A stretch of 35,208 nt of DNA from Saprospiraceae bacterium (GCA_030729925.1 JANQWK010000050.1:1-35208), one strand, 5' to 3'. Positions 1-8,165 are shown, counted from the first letter of the stretch. Notes: a model not told the origin generated them from the sequence alone. Numbers and translations: made by a program.

Positions 1-58
1 TAATAAGGGTAATCAGGTGCAAGGCACCTTAAGGTGGCTTGCACCTGAGTTTTAAAAT
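1..58 (-). repeat. Palindromic repeat element, copy 1 (partial, cut by window edge)
   Basis: The core at 15-46 is an almost perfect 32-bp palindrome whose left half is AGGTGCAAGGCACCTT. It is followed by GAGTTTTAAAA, and the other side is the conserved tail TAATAAGGGTAA at 1-12. Copies 2-4 have the same core and tail in the opposite orientation. The part that lies beyond the tail in the other copies is off the left edge. If the rule seen in the other copies holds, a plus-strand gene ends roughly 85 bp left of the window start. Confidence 0.85.
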
Positions 59-83
59 ACTGTAAATCAAATATTTGTGTAAT

Positions 84-129
84 AAAAAACAACAAAGAGC
101 AGGTATCGGGATGATACCTGCTCTTTGTT
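84..129 (-). terminator. Rho-independent terminator of the Asp-box protein gene
   Basis: A perfect 17-bp stem (91-107 pairing with 113-129) with a 5-nt loop lies 24 bp beyond the stop codon at 153. On the minus strand the stem is followed by G and six T residues (plus-strand A run at 84-89). This is a textbook intrinsic terminator for the minus-strand gene. Confidence 0.85.
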
Positions 130-152
130 ATAGAACCTGACGATGGGGGTGA

Positions 153-3100
153 TCAGGCTTTTGAGGGGAGGGTAAGGAGGCGAATATTTTTATCGCGGAA
201 AGTTTTGTTGTAGGTCGCGATATCCTGTTCGATAATTTTTTGCATGGCGGCTTTTTGTTCCTTCCAGACGGTTTTGAGGTCGTTGAGGCGCACCTTGCTG
301 CCTTGGGTAACCTGTGGATCGTGCACATCCAGTTTTTCCTTGAGTGCGAACAGTTCAGCATTGAGTTTGCTGGGGAAATTGATCACATCCTGGAAATTTT
401 TCTGTTTGGTTTGGACGATTTCCGCTTCCCACTGTTCCAGGGTTTGTTTCAATTTTTTTCCGGCTTCGAGTAGTTCCGCGTTACCGGCTTCTGCGCCAAA
501 AATTTCGTTGAGCACATCAATTTGTTTCTGAACCTTGCGCATATCCAGTACGGCCTGGTGGATTTCATTGATTTGCGCTTCGATTTGGGTGAGGGTTTCC
601 TGTTGTGCCTTCCACTGATCGGGGCTGGCCTCCAGTCTGGGGTCTTGCAGCAGGTTGATGGTTACGACATCCTGTTTGCCTTTGAAGGTCAGGCGTGCGC
701 GGTAAATCCCGGGAGCGACCCGATGGCCGCGATAATCGCCATACACAAAAGCACCGGGGATATCGAGCAGTGTTTCGGTTCGAAAATCCCAGGCGAAGCG
801 GTTGAGTCCGGCTTTGGCCGGAATCACTTGAGCAGGAGGAGGACCGCCGGGATAGGGTTTGAAGGTAGCATCTTTCTGGCTGGAATAGGATCGGATGACA
901 TTGTCATTGTCGTCAATGATTTCCAGCACTGCTGCGTGTGCCGTATCTGCAGCTTCTGACAGGTAGTAGTCGAGGATAACCCCATCCAGCGGATTAGCGC
1001 CTATGCCCGGGATATCATCGGGCAGCCAGGGGGCTTTAAAAGAATTGTATTTAATGGTAGTTCGGGGTTCGTACAGATCCAGTTGGACGTTGGCGAAACT
1101 GCCTTTTGACTGTTGCAGCGGGCTGAGGTCGTCCAGGATCCAAAAAGCTCTTCCCTGGGTAGCGGCCACGAGGTCGTTGTCGCGGATGATGAGATCTGTA
1201 ATGGGAACCACGGGCAGGTTATTTTGGAGCAAGATCCAGGATCCACCGCCGTCGAAAGAAACGTAGAAACCGCGTTCGGCACCTCCGTAGAGCAGTCCGG
1301 GGGTTTCTTTATCCTCTCGAATCACTCGTAGGAAGTCATCTTTTCGGATACCGTTGTTGATGGGCTTCCAAGACTTGCCGTAGTCGGTCGTCTTGTAGGC
1401 CATTGCGCGGAAATCGTTGAATTTGTAGCGGTTGGGAACGATATAGGCCGTACCTTTTTCGTGTGGTGACACTTCAATGGCGTGAATACTGGACTCGGGC
1501 AGGTCTTTGGGGGTAATATTGGTCCAAGTGGCACCATTGTCGCGGGTCACGTGTACCAGACCGCAATCGCTGCCGGTATAGATCACCCCTGCTTCCAGTT
1601 CGGACTCGATCAGGTAGTAGATCGTGTTGTAGTTTTCGCCCCCGGCGCCTTCATTGGTAATAGGTCCGCCCCCTTCCCGCTGTTTTGCTTCATCGTTGCG
1701 GGTCAGATCCGGACTGATCTCTTCCCAGTTGATCCCGCCATCGGTGGTACGCAGGACTACTTGAGCGCAGTGGTAGAGCACCTTGGGATTGTGGGGGGAA
1801 GTCACCAGCGGCGCATTCCAGTTGTAGCGGTATTTCATGTCTTTGGGCTGGGTGGACAGGTTCAGCGAGGGATAGGCCATGATGTCCTTTCTTTCCATGG
1901 TTCGGGTATCGAGCACATCTACGAGTCCCTGGAAGCAGCCACCGTACAATTTGACCGGATTATCGGGGTCGAAGGCTACATAGGCACTTTCGCAGCCGGG
2001 GCCGTCGAGCCAATCTTTCTCGGTAAGACCGAAGCTGTTGTTGCGGCTGGAAGTCATTACGGAACTGTTATCCTGTTGTCCGCCATAGACCCAGTAGGGA
2101 AACCTTTTGTCAGCATTGACGCGATAAAACTGGGCGGTGGGTTGGTTGTTGATAGAAGACCAGGTAATACCGGTATTGAAGGTCAGCTCTGCTCCACCAT
2201 CATCTGCCAGTGCGATATTGGCATTGTTGTGGGGGTTGATCCAGAGATCGTGGGTGTCCACGTGGCCGATCTGTACGTTTTTAAAAGTTTTGCCCCCATC
2301 GGAAGAACGCATCATAGGTGAGTTGAGCACATACACCACTTCTGCGTTTACCGGATCGGCAAAAATCTCCATGTAGTACCACGATCTGGCGGTGAGGGTT
2401 TGGTCATTGGTCAGGTGTTTCCAATTGTTGCCGCCATCGTCGGAGCGATAGACGCCGGCGATAGACTTTTCGGCCTCGATGATGGCGAAAACCAGTCCTT
2501 GCTGGGCGCGGGAAGCCGAAATACCAATTTTGCCCATAAGGGCGGGCAGACCATTATTGATTTTCTGCCAGGTTTCGCCGCCGTCCACAGACTTCCAGAT
2601 ACCTGAGCCGCTGCCTCCGCTTTGTACCTTCCAGGGAAAGCGCCGGTGATCCCAGGTGGCAGCGTAGAGGATTCGGGGGTTGTTGACGTCCATGCTCAGG
2701 CTCGATACCCCGGTATTTTCGTCCACAAACAGTACCTTGCGCCAGGATTTGCCGCCATCGTCCGACTTATAGACCCCTCTGTCCTGGCTGGGTCCATGAG
2801 CAGCGCCTTGTGCGCCCACATAGACCAGTTCGGGATTTTGAGGGTGAATAGCAATATCGGAAATATGGCGCGTCTGTTCAAGCCCCAGGTGGATCCAGGT
2901 ATCTCCCGCATCGGTTGACTTATACACCCCATCGCCGAAAGTTGTCATCACGCCCCGGATAGCATGTTCGCCGGTACCGGCATAAATCACATTGGGATCT
3001 GCCTCTGACACGGCGATATCCCCGACGGAACCGGTATTCAAAAAGCCATCTGAAATATTGCGCCAGATCAATCCGGCATCATCGGTTTTCCAGATTCCCC

Positions 3101-3296
3101 CTCCGGCATATCCAACATAGTAGCGATTGGGATTATCCGGAACACCGGAAATCGCATTGGCGCGACCGCCCCGGTAAGGTCCGATATTTCGCCATTTCAG
3201 GGAGGCGAAGGCAGCCGGATCGGGTGTTTGTGCGGGTAGGGTCATCCAGCCTGTAGCCATGACCAGCACCAGCAACATAAAGTTGGTTCTTTTCAT
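153..3296 (-). CDS. Secreted Asp-box/BNR repeat (sortilin VPS10-like beta-propeller) protein
   Basis: 1047 aa. The start is placed at the Met of MKRTNFML because this begins a clear signal peptide ending near LPAQ (about residue 23); the frame stays open 32 codons further upstream but that part does not look like protein N-terminus. About ten Asp-box motifs of the form S/T-x-D-x-G-x-x-W/F are visible (e.g. KSTDAGDTW, KSDDGGKSW, KSVDGGETW, RSDDGGNNW, RTTDGGINW, KTTDYGKSW), spread over the first 760 residues, which implies one or two beta-propellers. The C-terminal 200 residues are rich in charged, coiled-coil-like helices. Homologues are often named glycosyl hydrolase or sialidase-like, but I see no catalytic residues that justify an enzyme name. 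No type IX secretion C-terminal domain is apparent. It is transcribed divergently from the thioredoxin-like gene. Confidence 0.9.
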   Translation of the reverse strand: MKRTNFMLLVLVMATGWMTLPAQTPDPAAFASLKWRNIGPYRGGRANAISGVPDNPNRYYVGYAGGGIWKTDDAGLIWRNISDGFLNTGSVGDIAVSEADPNVIYAGTGEHAIRGVMTTFGDGVYKSTDAGDTWIHLGLEQTRHISDIAIHPQNPELVYVGAQGAAHGPSQDRGVYKSDDGGKSWRKVLFVDENTGVSSLSMDVNNPRILYAATWDHRRFPWKVQSGGSGSGIWKSVDGGETWQKINNGLPALMGKIGISASRAQQGLVFAIIEAEKSIAGVYRSDDGGNNWKHLTNDQTLTARSWYYMEIFADPVNAEVVYVLNSPMMRSSDGGKTFKNVQIGHVDTHDLWINPHNNANIALADDGGAELTFNTGITWSSINNQPTAQFYRVNADKRFPYWVYGGQQDNSSVMTSSRNNSFGLTEKDWLDGPGCESAYVAFDPDNPVKLYGGCFQGLVDVLDTRTMERKDIMAYPSLNLSTQPKDMKYRYNWNAPLVTSPHNPKVLYHCAQVVLRTTDGGINWEEISPDLTRNDEAKQREGGGPITNEGAGGENYNTIYYLIESELEAGVIYTGSDCGLVHVTRDNGATWTNITPKDLPESSIHAIEVSPHEKGTAYIVPNRYKFNDFRAMAYKTTDYGKSWKPINNGIRKDDFLRVIREDKETPGLLYGGAERGFYVSFDGGGSWILLQNNLPVVPITDLIIRDNDLVAATQGRAFWILDDLSPLQQSKGSFANVQLDLYEPRTTIKYNSFKAPWLPDDIPGIGANPLDGVILDYYLSEAADTAHAAVLEIIDDNDNVIRSYSSQKDATFKPYPGGPPPAQVIPAKAGLNRFAWDFRTETLLDIPGAFVYGDYRGHRVAPGIYRARLTFKGKQDVVTINLLQDPRLEASPDQWKAQQETLTQIEAQINEIHQAVLDMRKVQKQIDVLNEIFGAEAGNAELLEAGKKLKQTLEQWEAEIVQTKQKNFQDVINFPSKLNAELFALKEKLDVHDPQVTQGSKVRLNDLKTVWKEQKAAMQKIIEQDIATYNKTFRDKNIRLLTLPSKA

Positions 3297-3400
3297 TTTG
3301 TGCAAGTTTAATTTTACAATCAAGTTAAGCAGGCAAACGTTAATTAACAAATTTACCCGCACGGAAAGTAGGAGGGACAAAACGGGTGCCAAAAAAGTGT

Positions 3401-3408
3401 TATATTTG
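3401..3408 (+). promoter_or_regulatory. Candidate -7 promoter element (TATATTTG) of the thioredoxin-like gene
   Basis: The sequence matches the Bacteroidota TAnnTTTG -7 consensus exactly and lies 47 bp upstream of the ATG at 3456. I do not see a matching TTG -33 element at the usual spacing, so the call is tentative. Confidence 0.4.
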
Positions 3409-3455
3409 ATCCTTATCCTTACATGGTTTACATCATTCCTAAAAAAATCTGACCC

Positions 3456-4073
3456 ATGAAAAGAACATTTTGGTTGTCAATTGTTTGTCTGCTATTTTTT
3501 GCGGGTTTTTCGCAAAAAATGGTTGCCCAGGAACTACTTACTCTGGGGAGTGCACTTCCGCAGCCGGAATTGGAGATGTTGGATGCCGCGGGCGGCAAAA
3601 AATACTCCTTTAAAAGTTCAATGAAAGAAAACGGACTGTTGGTGATGTTTTCCTGCAACACCTGTCCTTATGTATTGGCTTGGGAAGATCGTTTCAACGA
3701 CATTGCGGCTGCCTGCGCGGCTAATAAGGTAGGGTTTATCGTGTTGAACCCGAACGAGGGCACGCGCGGTAGCGACGATTCGCCTGCGGCTATGGTTGAA
3801 CATGCCAGGGAGGCCGCTTATACTTTCCCGTATGTTATTGACAAAAACCACAAGATGGCTGACGCATTTGGGGCTACCCGCACACCGGAGCTGTTTTTGT
3901 TTGGATCTGATATGAAACTGAAATATACCGGTGCGATTGACGACAACCGGAGTGCGGCGGGAGTAACGAAAAAGTTCATCTTTGACGCGATCAGTAACAT
4001 GGTGGGCGGTAAGGCCATTGATCCGGCATCTACCAAATCTATTGGTTGCACCATCAAGCGGGTACAATCTTAA
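3456..4073 (+). CDS. Secreted thioredoxin-fold redoxin protein
   Basis: 205 aa. Residues 1-25 form a signal peptide (hydrophobic stretch, end near MVAQ). A thioredoxin/AhpC-TSA-like domain follows, with the redox motif C67-N-T-C70-P-Y, the cis-proline region T-R-T-P144-E and a further cysteine, C198, near the C-terminus in SIGCTIK, which is common in this family. Expected to be a periplasmic or membrane-associated thiol oxidoreductase or thiol peroxidase; substrate unknown. The aldo/keto reductase follows 60 bp downstream on the same strand, with a strong hairpin between them, so co-transcription is possible but may be attenuated. Confidence 0.85.
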   Translation: MKRTFWLSIVCLLFFAGFSQKMVAQELLTLGSALPQPELEMLDAAGGKKYSFKSSMKENGLLVMFSCNTCPYVLAWEDRFNDIAAACAANKVGFIVLNPNEGTRGSDDSPAAMVEHAREAAYTFPYVIDKNHKMADAFGATRTPELFLFGSDMKLKYTGAIDDNRSAAGVTKKFIFDAISNMVGGKAIDPASTKSIGCTIKRVQS

Positions 4074-4083
4074 TATTCGGGAT

Positions 4084-4116
4084 GAGATAAGCCTTCCTGG
4101 TAGGGGGGCTTATCTC
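4084..4116 (+). other. Intergenic hairpin between thioredoxin-like and aldo/keto reductase genes
   Basis: GAGATAAGCC at 4084-4093 pairs perfectly with GGCTTATCTC at 4107-4116 around a 13-nt loop. It is followed by CCAAAAAA rather than a T run, so it is not a normal terminator on the plus strand. It could stabilise the 3' end of the upstream message or reduce read-through. It ends 17 bp before the next ATG. Confidence 0.55.
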
Positions 4117-4133
4117 CAAAAAATTAAAGACGA

Positions 4134-5129
4134 ATGAACTATAGACAATTTGGTCGGACAGACTTGCGGGTAAGTGAAATTGGTTTTGGTGCCTGGGGTA
4201 TTGCGGGACCTGCGATGGCTGGCGACATTCCCATAGGATGGGGAAAAGTGGATGACACGGAGTCGAAATCGGCATTGCGGGCTGCTTTTGACCAGGGGGT
4301 CAACTTTTACGATACGGCAGATTTCTATGGTTTTGGTCATTCGGAGAAGCTGCTGGGCGAAGTGTTTGGCAATCGCCCGGATGTCATTATTGCCAGTAAG
4401 GTGGGGCAGCGTTTGGGGGCCGATGACAGCATACAGATTGACTACTCCCGCGCACATATCTTGCAGGCATGCGAGGACAGTCTGCGCAGGTTAAAGCGCG
4501 ACCAGATTGAATTTTACCAGTTGCATGTAGCCCGAATGCAGCATTTGGAATCGGGTGAATGTATCACGGCGATGCAGGATTTGCAACAGGCCGGCAAGAT
4601 CCGGTATTGGGGCATTTCGCTCAACACTTTTGCCCCGGAGCCGGAGGGAACCTTTTTTATGGACCACCAGTTGGGGCACGGTTTTCAGTTGGTACTCAAC
4701 TTGATCAACCAAAAGGCGATTGGGTTGATGCGAGCTGCTGCCCAGCAGGGGTACGGCATTATTGCGCGGATGCCCTTTCAGTTTGGGCTCCTCACCGGCA
4801 AATTGACCCGTGCCACCACTTTTGAGCGGGACGACCACCGAATGTTCCGGCTCACCCCCGATGTATTACAAGTCTCTCTCGATACTCTGGAGCCTATCTG
4901 GGACGCCTATCGGCAAAAATATCAGATGACGCCCTTGCAGCTTGCTTTGCGTTTCATCCTTTCCTTCCCAGAGATTTCCACCGTTATTCCTGGAATTAAA
5001 ACCGTTGCCCAGGCTCAGTTAAACACCTCCCCGGGGCCCTTACTTAGCCCGGAGGATCACGAATGGCTGCAATCACTGTATGCCAGTGACTTCGAGGCCT
5101 TGCTGAAGCAAATGCAGGGTAAGGGCTGA
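4134..5129 (+). CDS. Aldo/keto reductase
   Basis: 331 aa, the usual length for the family, and cytoplasmic (no signal). The N-terminus (RQFGRTDLRVSEIGFGAW) and the catalytic tetrad are clear: D60 in FYDTAD, Y65, K89 in ASKVG and H131 in YQLHVARM. The C-terminal part has the usual cofactor-binding stretch (VIPGIKT). NADPH-dependent reduction of an aldehyde or ketone is expected; the closest general group is the YajO/Tas-like AKRs. The substrate cannot be told. It is followed by two consecutive terminator-like hairpins. Confidence 0.92.
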   Translation: MNYRQFGRTDLRVSEIGFGAWGIAGPAMAGDIPIGWGKVDDTESKSALRAAFDQGVNFYDTADFYGFGHSEKLLGEVFGNRPDVIIASKVGQRLGADDSIQIDYSRAHILQACEDSLRRLKRDQIEFYQLHVARMQHLESGECITAMQDLQQAGKIRYWGISLNTFAPEPEGTFFMDHQLGHGFQLVLNLINQKAIGLMRAAAQQGYGIIARMPFQFGLLTGKLTRATTFERDDHRMFRLTPDVLQVSLDTLEPIWDAYRQKYQMTPLQLALRFILSFPEISTVIPGIKTVAQAQLNTSPGPLLSPEDHEWLQSLYASDFEALLKQMQGKG

Positions 5130-5214
5130 GATAGGTACAAATTTAGTTCTTAACAGATGTTTGACTTTTTGAGGTGAACAAACTCATCCTCTTTCTGCTT
5201 TTATCTAAAGTTGA

Positions 5215-5242
5215 GCAATGGCTTTGCCATTTGCCCTTTTTT
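5215..5242 (+). terminator. Terminator-like hairpin with T run downstream of aldo/keto reductase
   Basis: GCAATGGC at 5215-5222 pairs with GCCATTTGC at 5226-5234 (one bulge, TTT loop), followed by CC and six T residues. It is 85 bp beyond the stop codon and is the first of two such structures. Confidence 0.6.
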
Positions 5243-5280
5243 ACTGAATAAAGAGCTAAGTTTCATAATCTAGTGTATTG

Positions 5281-5309
5281 AAAGGGAAGCTGGAAAGCTT
5301 CCCTTTTTT
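5281..5309 (+). terminator. Second rho-independent terminator downstream of aldo/keto reductase
   Basis: AAAGGGAAGCT pairs perfectly over 11 bp with AGCTTCCCTTT around a GGAA tetraloop and runs into TTTTTT. It is a strong plus-strand intrinsic terminator. Confidence 0.85.
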
Positions 5310-5342
5310 GATTTTTTAAGTGTTAATTCACTGGTTATCAGG

Positions 5343-5426
5343 TTTTTAAAACTCAGGTGCAAGGCACCTTAAAGTGCCTTGCACCTGATTACCCTTATTA
5401 ATTCCCCGGCGGTTCAGAAAGTAACC
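5343..5426 (+). repeat. Palindromic repeat element, copy 2
   Basis: Order: TTTTTAAAACTC, 32-bp palindromic core at 5355-5386, tail ATTACCCTTATTAAT, then a less conserved stretch CCCCGGCGGTTCAGAAAGT ending near GTAACC at 5421-5426. It lies 54 bp beyond the stop of the minus-strand DUF885 gene. Read on the minus strand (the gene's sense) the core is followed by GAGTTTTAAAAACC, a weak U tract. Confidence 0.9.
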
Positions 5427-5480
5427 TCTCTTGCGGGGTTAATTTTCAATTTTTTTGGTGGAACTAAGTTGCGACAGCTT

Positions 5481-7157
5481 TTACTCCTCTCCGAACATCA
5501 ATTTTTTGATGATGGGGAGGGGGAGGTCGCCATAGCTGAGGAACTGATCGTGAAAACTGCGGGGGTTATAGTGGATGCCCATGCGTTGTTTGTAGTGTTC
5601 GCGCAACTGGACGATGTACAGTTCGCCGATAATCTCGCGTCCCGGGGGCGAGGGGGTTTGGCAATCTCGTTGGACTTCTATGAAGGCATTGGTGGGTTCC
5701 ATACCGATTTCATTAATATAGGCCTGTACGGCTTCCTCGAATGTTTGGGTTCCTTTAGCCATTTTGAGTTTGGTCAGGATGCGCTGGATGCGCCACATGC
5801 GCATTTGGAGTCTCCCCATTCGGGTTTTGAGTGCGGTAGTATGGTCGAGTACATCCTCGAAATAGCCTTCCTCTTCGAGGAGTCTTTCGAGGTAGAAGGA
5901 CCATGCCTGGCTGAGGTAGGCAGAATTGTAGAGCTGGCGCATGGGGCGTTGGGGTCGGGTACCGGCGGCGGCTCGCTGTACGGTGTGGCCTAGCCATTCG
6001 TGGTAAGAAATCACATGTGTCCAGTAGGGGTTATAGGATTTGAGTCGGCTTTCCTTTTCTTCAGGGGAGAGGATATCTTCAAGTGGTGTGATCACATAGT
6101 ATCCCGACAACCGACCTGCCACGGTAGGCCCGTAGGTCGCCCCTCCAAAAGAAAGGACACGCCTGCCCATGGGGGCTGTTATCTGAACGCCGTAATCGAA
6201 ATCGGGGATAGAAACGAGGTGTTTGCCCGGGCCTTGGAGCCAGTTGGCGGTCATTTCGACAAACTTTTCCGCCATGGGCATGACTTCTTCCCAGGCGGGG
6301 GCTTCTTCTTTCATGCGTTCCCAAACTTCCCTAAGATTCCCCTCCGAATGGAGTCGCTTGGCGAGTGCTTCCATTTCTCGGAGGGTATTTGTCCTTTCTT
6401 TCTCAGCGATTTCGAGCATAGCATCCACTCCAAAATCGTCCAAGAATTCGTATTCGTACTGATAAAATTCAATTTCTTCGGGTCTCCAGGCAGGGGAGCG
6501 ATTGGAGCGGGGCAATAGTACTTGGGTTAGCCATTGTTCGAAATCAGTTACCGCTGCCAGGGCGGGTTTGGCTGCGGCGACCAGTTCACTTTTCAGCTGG
6601 GGGTCATAGACGACGGCCTGGGGTATGGAATCCTGGAGCAGCAATTTGGCATAATAAGCCTGATAGATGGCATTTTCGGTCCAGGTTCGTGCCGGGTTTT
6701 GCAAATTAATTTTGCCGTTGGCCAAAACCTGAGGCAGGAGTTGCAGTTCGCGGATGGCCTGGCGAACCCCTTTATTGCCGATAGCTCCGGGTCTGACAAA
6801 CAGTTGATTGGTGGCATTGAGCTGAAAATAGCTTACCGGGTTGACGGCAAACAGTGCAATTTGGCGTATTTCGAAGATATTTTTTTTAGCGGTAGCTATA
6901 GCCAGCTGCAAATCAATTTGTTCGTCGAGGTTCAGCTGGGCGGTATTGATATTTTTTGCCTGTTCGAGCAAGCGTTCGGAGTTTGCCGCTGCCGCTTCGT
7001 ACTCTGCCTTGCTTTTGGTTGGGGTGGTAATGGACTGAAGATCTGCAATCAGTTGTTCGAGTTGTTTGGCTGCGGAACCGGATTGTGCTGCTAAGGGAGC
7101 TGTGGCGAAAAAGCAGCTTGTTAGCCATAGAAAAGTCAGAAAAAGGTGTGGCTTCAT
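5481..7157 (-). CDS. Secreted DUF885-family protein, probable metallopeptidase
   Basis: 558 aa with a signal peptide ending near APLAAQ (about residue 25). The C-terminal half has the landmarks of the DUF885 family: a YHEWLGH motif (H386, E387, H391), then AWSFYLERLLEEEGY, a long helical stretch, and PPGREIIGELYIVQLRE with a closing FHDQFLSYGDLPLPIIKKL. Members are thought to be zinc peptidases acting outside the cytoplasm; that activity is inferred, not shown by sequence. The spacing of the two histidines is H-E-x-x-x-H, not the classic HExxH. It is divergent from the TPR gene. Confidence 0.88.
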   Translation of the reverse strand: MKPHLFLTFLWLTSCFFATAPLAAQSGSAAKQLEQLIADLQSITTPTKSKAEYEAAAANSERLLEQAKNINTAQLNLDEQIDLQLAIATAKKNIFEIRQIALFAVNPVSYFQLNATNQLFVRPGAIGNKGVRQAIRELQLLPQVLANGKINLQNPARTWTENAIYQAYYAKLLLQDSIPQAVVYDPQLKSELVAAAKPALAAVTDFEQWLTQVLLPRSNRSPAWRPEEIEFYQYEYEFLDDFGVDAMLEIAEKERTNTLREMEALAKRLHSEGNLREVWERMKEEAPAWEEVMPMAEKFVEMTANWLQGPGKHLVSIPDFDYGVQITAPMGRRVLSFGGATYGPTVAGRLSGYYVITPLEDILSPEEKESRLKSYNPYWTHVISYHEWLGHTVQRAAAGTRPQRPMRQLYNSAYLSQAWSFYLERLLEEEGYFEDVLDHTTALKTRMGRLQMRMWRIQRILTKLKMAKGTQTFEEAVQAYINEIGMEPTNAFIEVQRDCQTPSPPGREIIGELYIVQLREHYKQRMGIHYNPRSFHDQFLSYGDLPLPIIKKLMFGEE

Positions 7158-7370
7158 GTGTTGGTTGGATTTGTTTTGTTTGGGTAATCGTCCTGTGGGC
7201 AGCTAAAATAAACCATTTTTTTTAAGTCCACAAAGTACGTTGATAGATAAAGGGTTATAAGATGCTCGGCCAAAGCCCCGGGTTAACTTTTGGGGTTAAA
7301 GTTTTTCATTCTGTGTCAGGCTTGTTATTTTTAGACATATTGCTCATTCAGAAACAAAAAAAAGAGAAAC

Positions 7371-8165
7371 ATGAAAATGAAAAGCATGCTATTCGCAATG
7401 GTATTTGCCCTGGGTTTTGGAACCTTGGCCGGACAGGAAACAGAGAGTGCTGCTTCTTTGTACAATCAGGGTCTGGAATTATTGAAAGCAAAGGACTATG
7501 CGGGGGCTTTTCCCATTCTGGAAAAAGCTTTGGCGGTTGCAGACCCTGAAGCTGATGCGGAGGTAGTCAAGCTGGCCAACCGGAACGGATCCATAGCTGC
7601 CTATTATTTGGGCAATGACTTACGCGGGGGGGATAAGTTTGCAGAAGCCCTTCAGGTGTATGACAAAGGGATTGCAATGGATCCATCGCGATATGCCAAC
7701 TTTATTGGCCGGGCACAGGCTATAGAAGGCATGGGCGACGATCTGGCTGCTATTGATGCTTATATTGAGGCGGGTTTGCAAAGTGAGAAAGCTGGTAAGG
7801 CCGATCGCGCTCCTCAGTTGTACAGCAAGGCAGAGAATATGGTCGCAAAAGCTTACTCGGGTAAAAATTGGAATAACACCATCAGCTTTGCCCAGGCTTT
7901 TTTAGCGAAGCGGGAAACTGCCGATGTGTATTATTATCTTTCACAGGCCCAATTGGAGAAGGGCAGCAAGGATGAAGCACTTGCCAATGCGGACAAATCT
8001 TTGGAGCTGGCTACGGAGGATAAGAACAAGTTTTACTTTGGTAAGGCGGAAATTTTGAAGTCTATGGGACAAAAAAGCGGAGCCATTGAAGCTTACAAAA
8101 TGGTCACGGGCGGGCCTTATGCGGAGCGGGCGAAATACGAGGCCGATCAGTTGGCTAAAGGATAA
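7371..8165 (+). CDS. Secreted TPR-repeat protein
   Basis: 264 aa. A short signal peptide (MKMKSMLFAMVFALGFGTLAGQ) precedes a helical domain with recognisable tetratricopeptide-like repeats, e.g. AASLYNQGLELLKAKDYAGA, FAEALQVYDKGIAMDPSRYA and DEALANADKSLELATEDKNKFY. The repeats suggest a periplasmic scaffold for protein contacts; no enzymatic motif is seen. It stands alone: divergent from the DUF885 gene and convergent with the DUF2911 gene, with a bidirectional terminator 12 bp after its stop codon. Three in-frame ATGs lie within the first six codons, so the exact start could be one or a few codons later. Confidence 0.85.
   Translation: MKMKSMLFAMVFALGFGTLAGQETESAASLYNQGLELLKAKDYAGAFPILEKALAVADPEADAEVVKLANRNGSIAAYYLGNDLRGGDKFAEALQVYDKGIAMDPSRYANFIGRAQAIEGMGDDLAAIDAYIEAGLQSEKAGKADRAPQLYSKAENMVAKAYSGKNWNNTISFAQAFLAKRETADVYYYLSQAQLEKGSKDEALANADKSLELATEDKNKFYFGKAEILKSMGQKSGAIEAYKMVTGGPYAERAKYEADQLAKG

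Larger units (their letters stand above)
5130..5480. other. 351-bp convergent intergenic region
   Basis: No coding sequence is supported here. It holds two plus-strand terminator hairpins (5215-5242, 5281-5309) and repeat copy 2 (5343-5426). Having two terminators in series leaves room for a short transcript between them or beginning upstream of them, but I find no convincing promoter. Confidence 0.6.

Noticed and set aside
1482-2321. Long plus-strand frame (279 codons) opposite the Asp-box gene
   Set aside because: It is antisense to a well-supported protein with repeated motifs; the translation has no family features and no plausible start context.
5355-5386. The palindromic core as a plain rho-independent terminator
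   Set aside because: Neither side has a proper T run (only TTTTAAAA-like flank), and the conserved tail beyond the stem is not needed for a terminator; kept as a repeat of open function.
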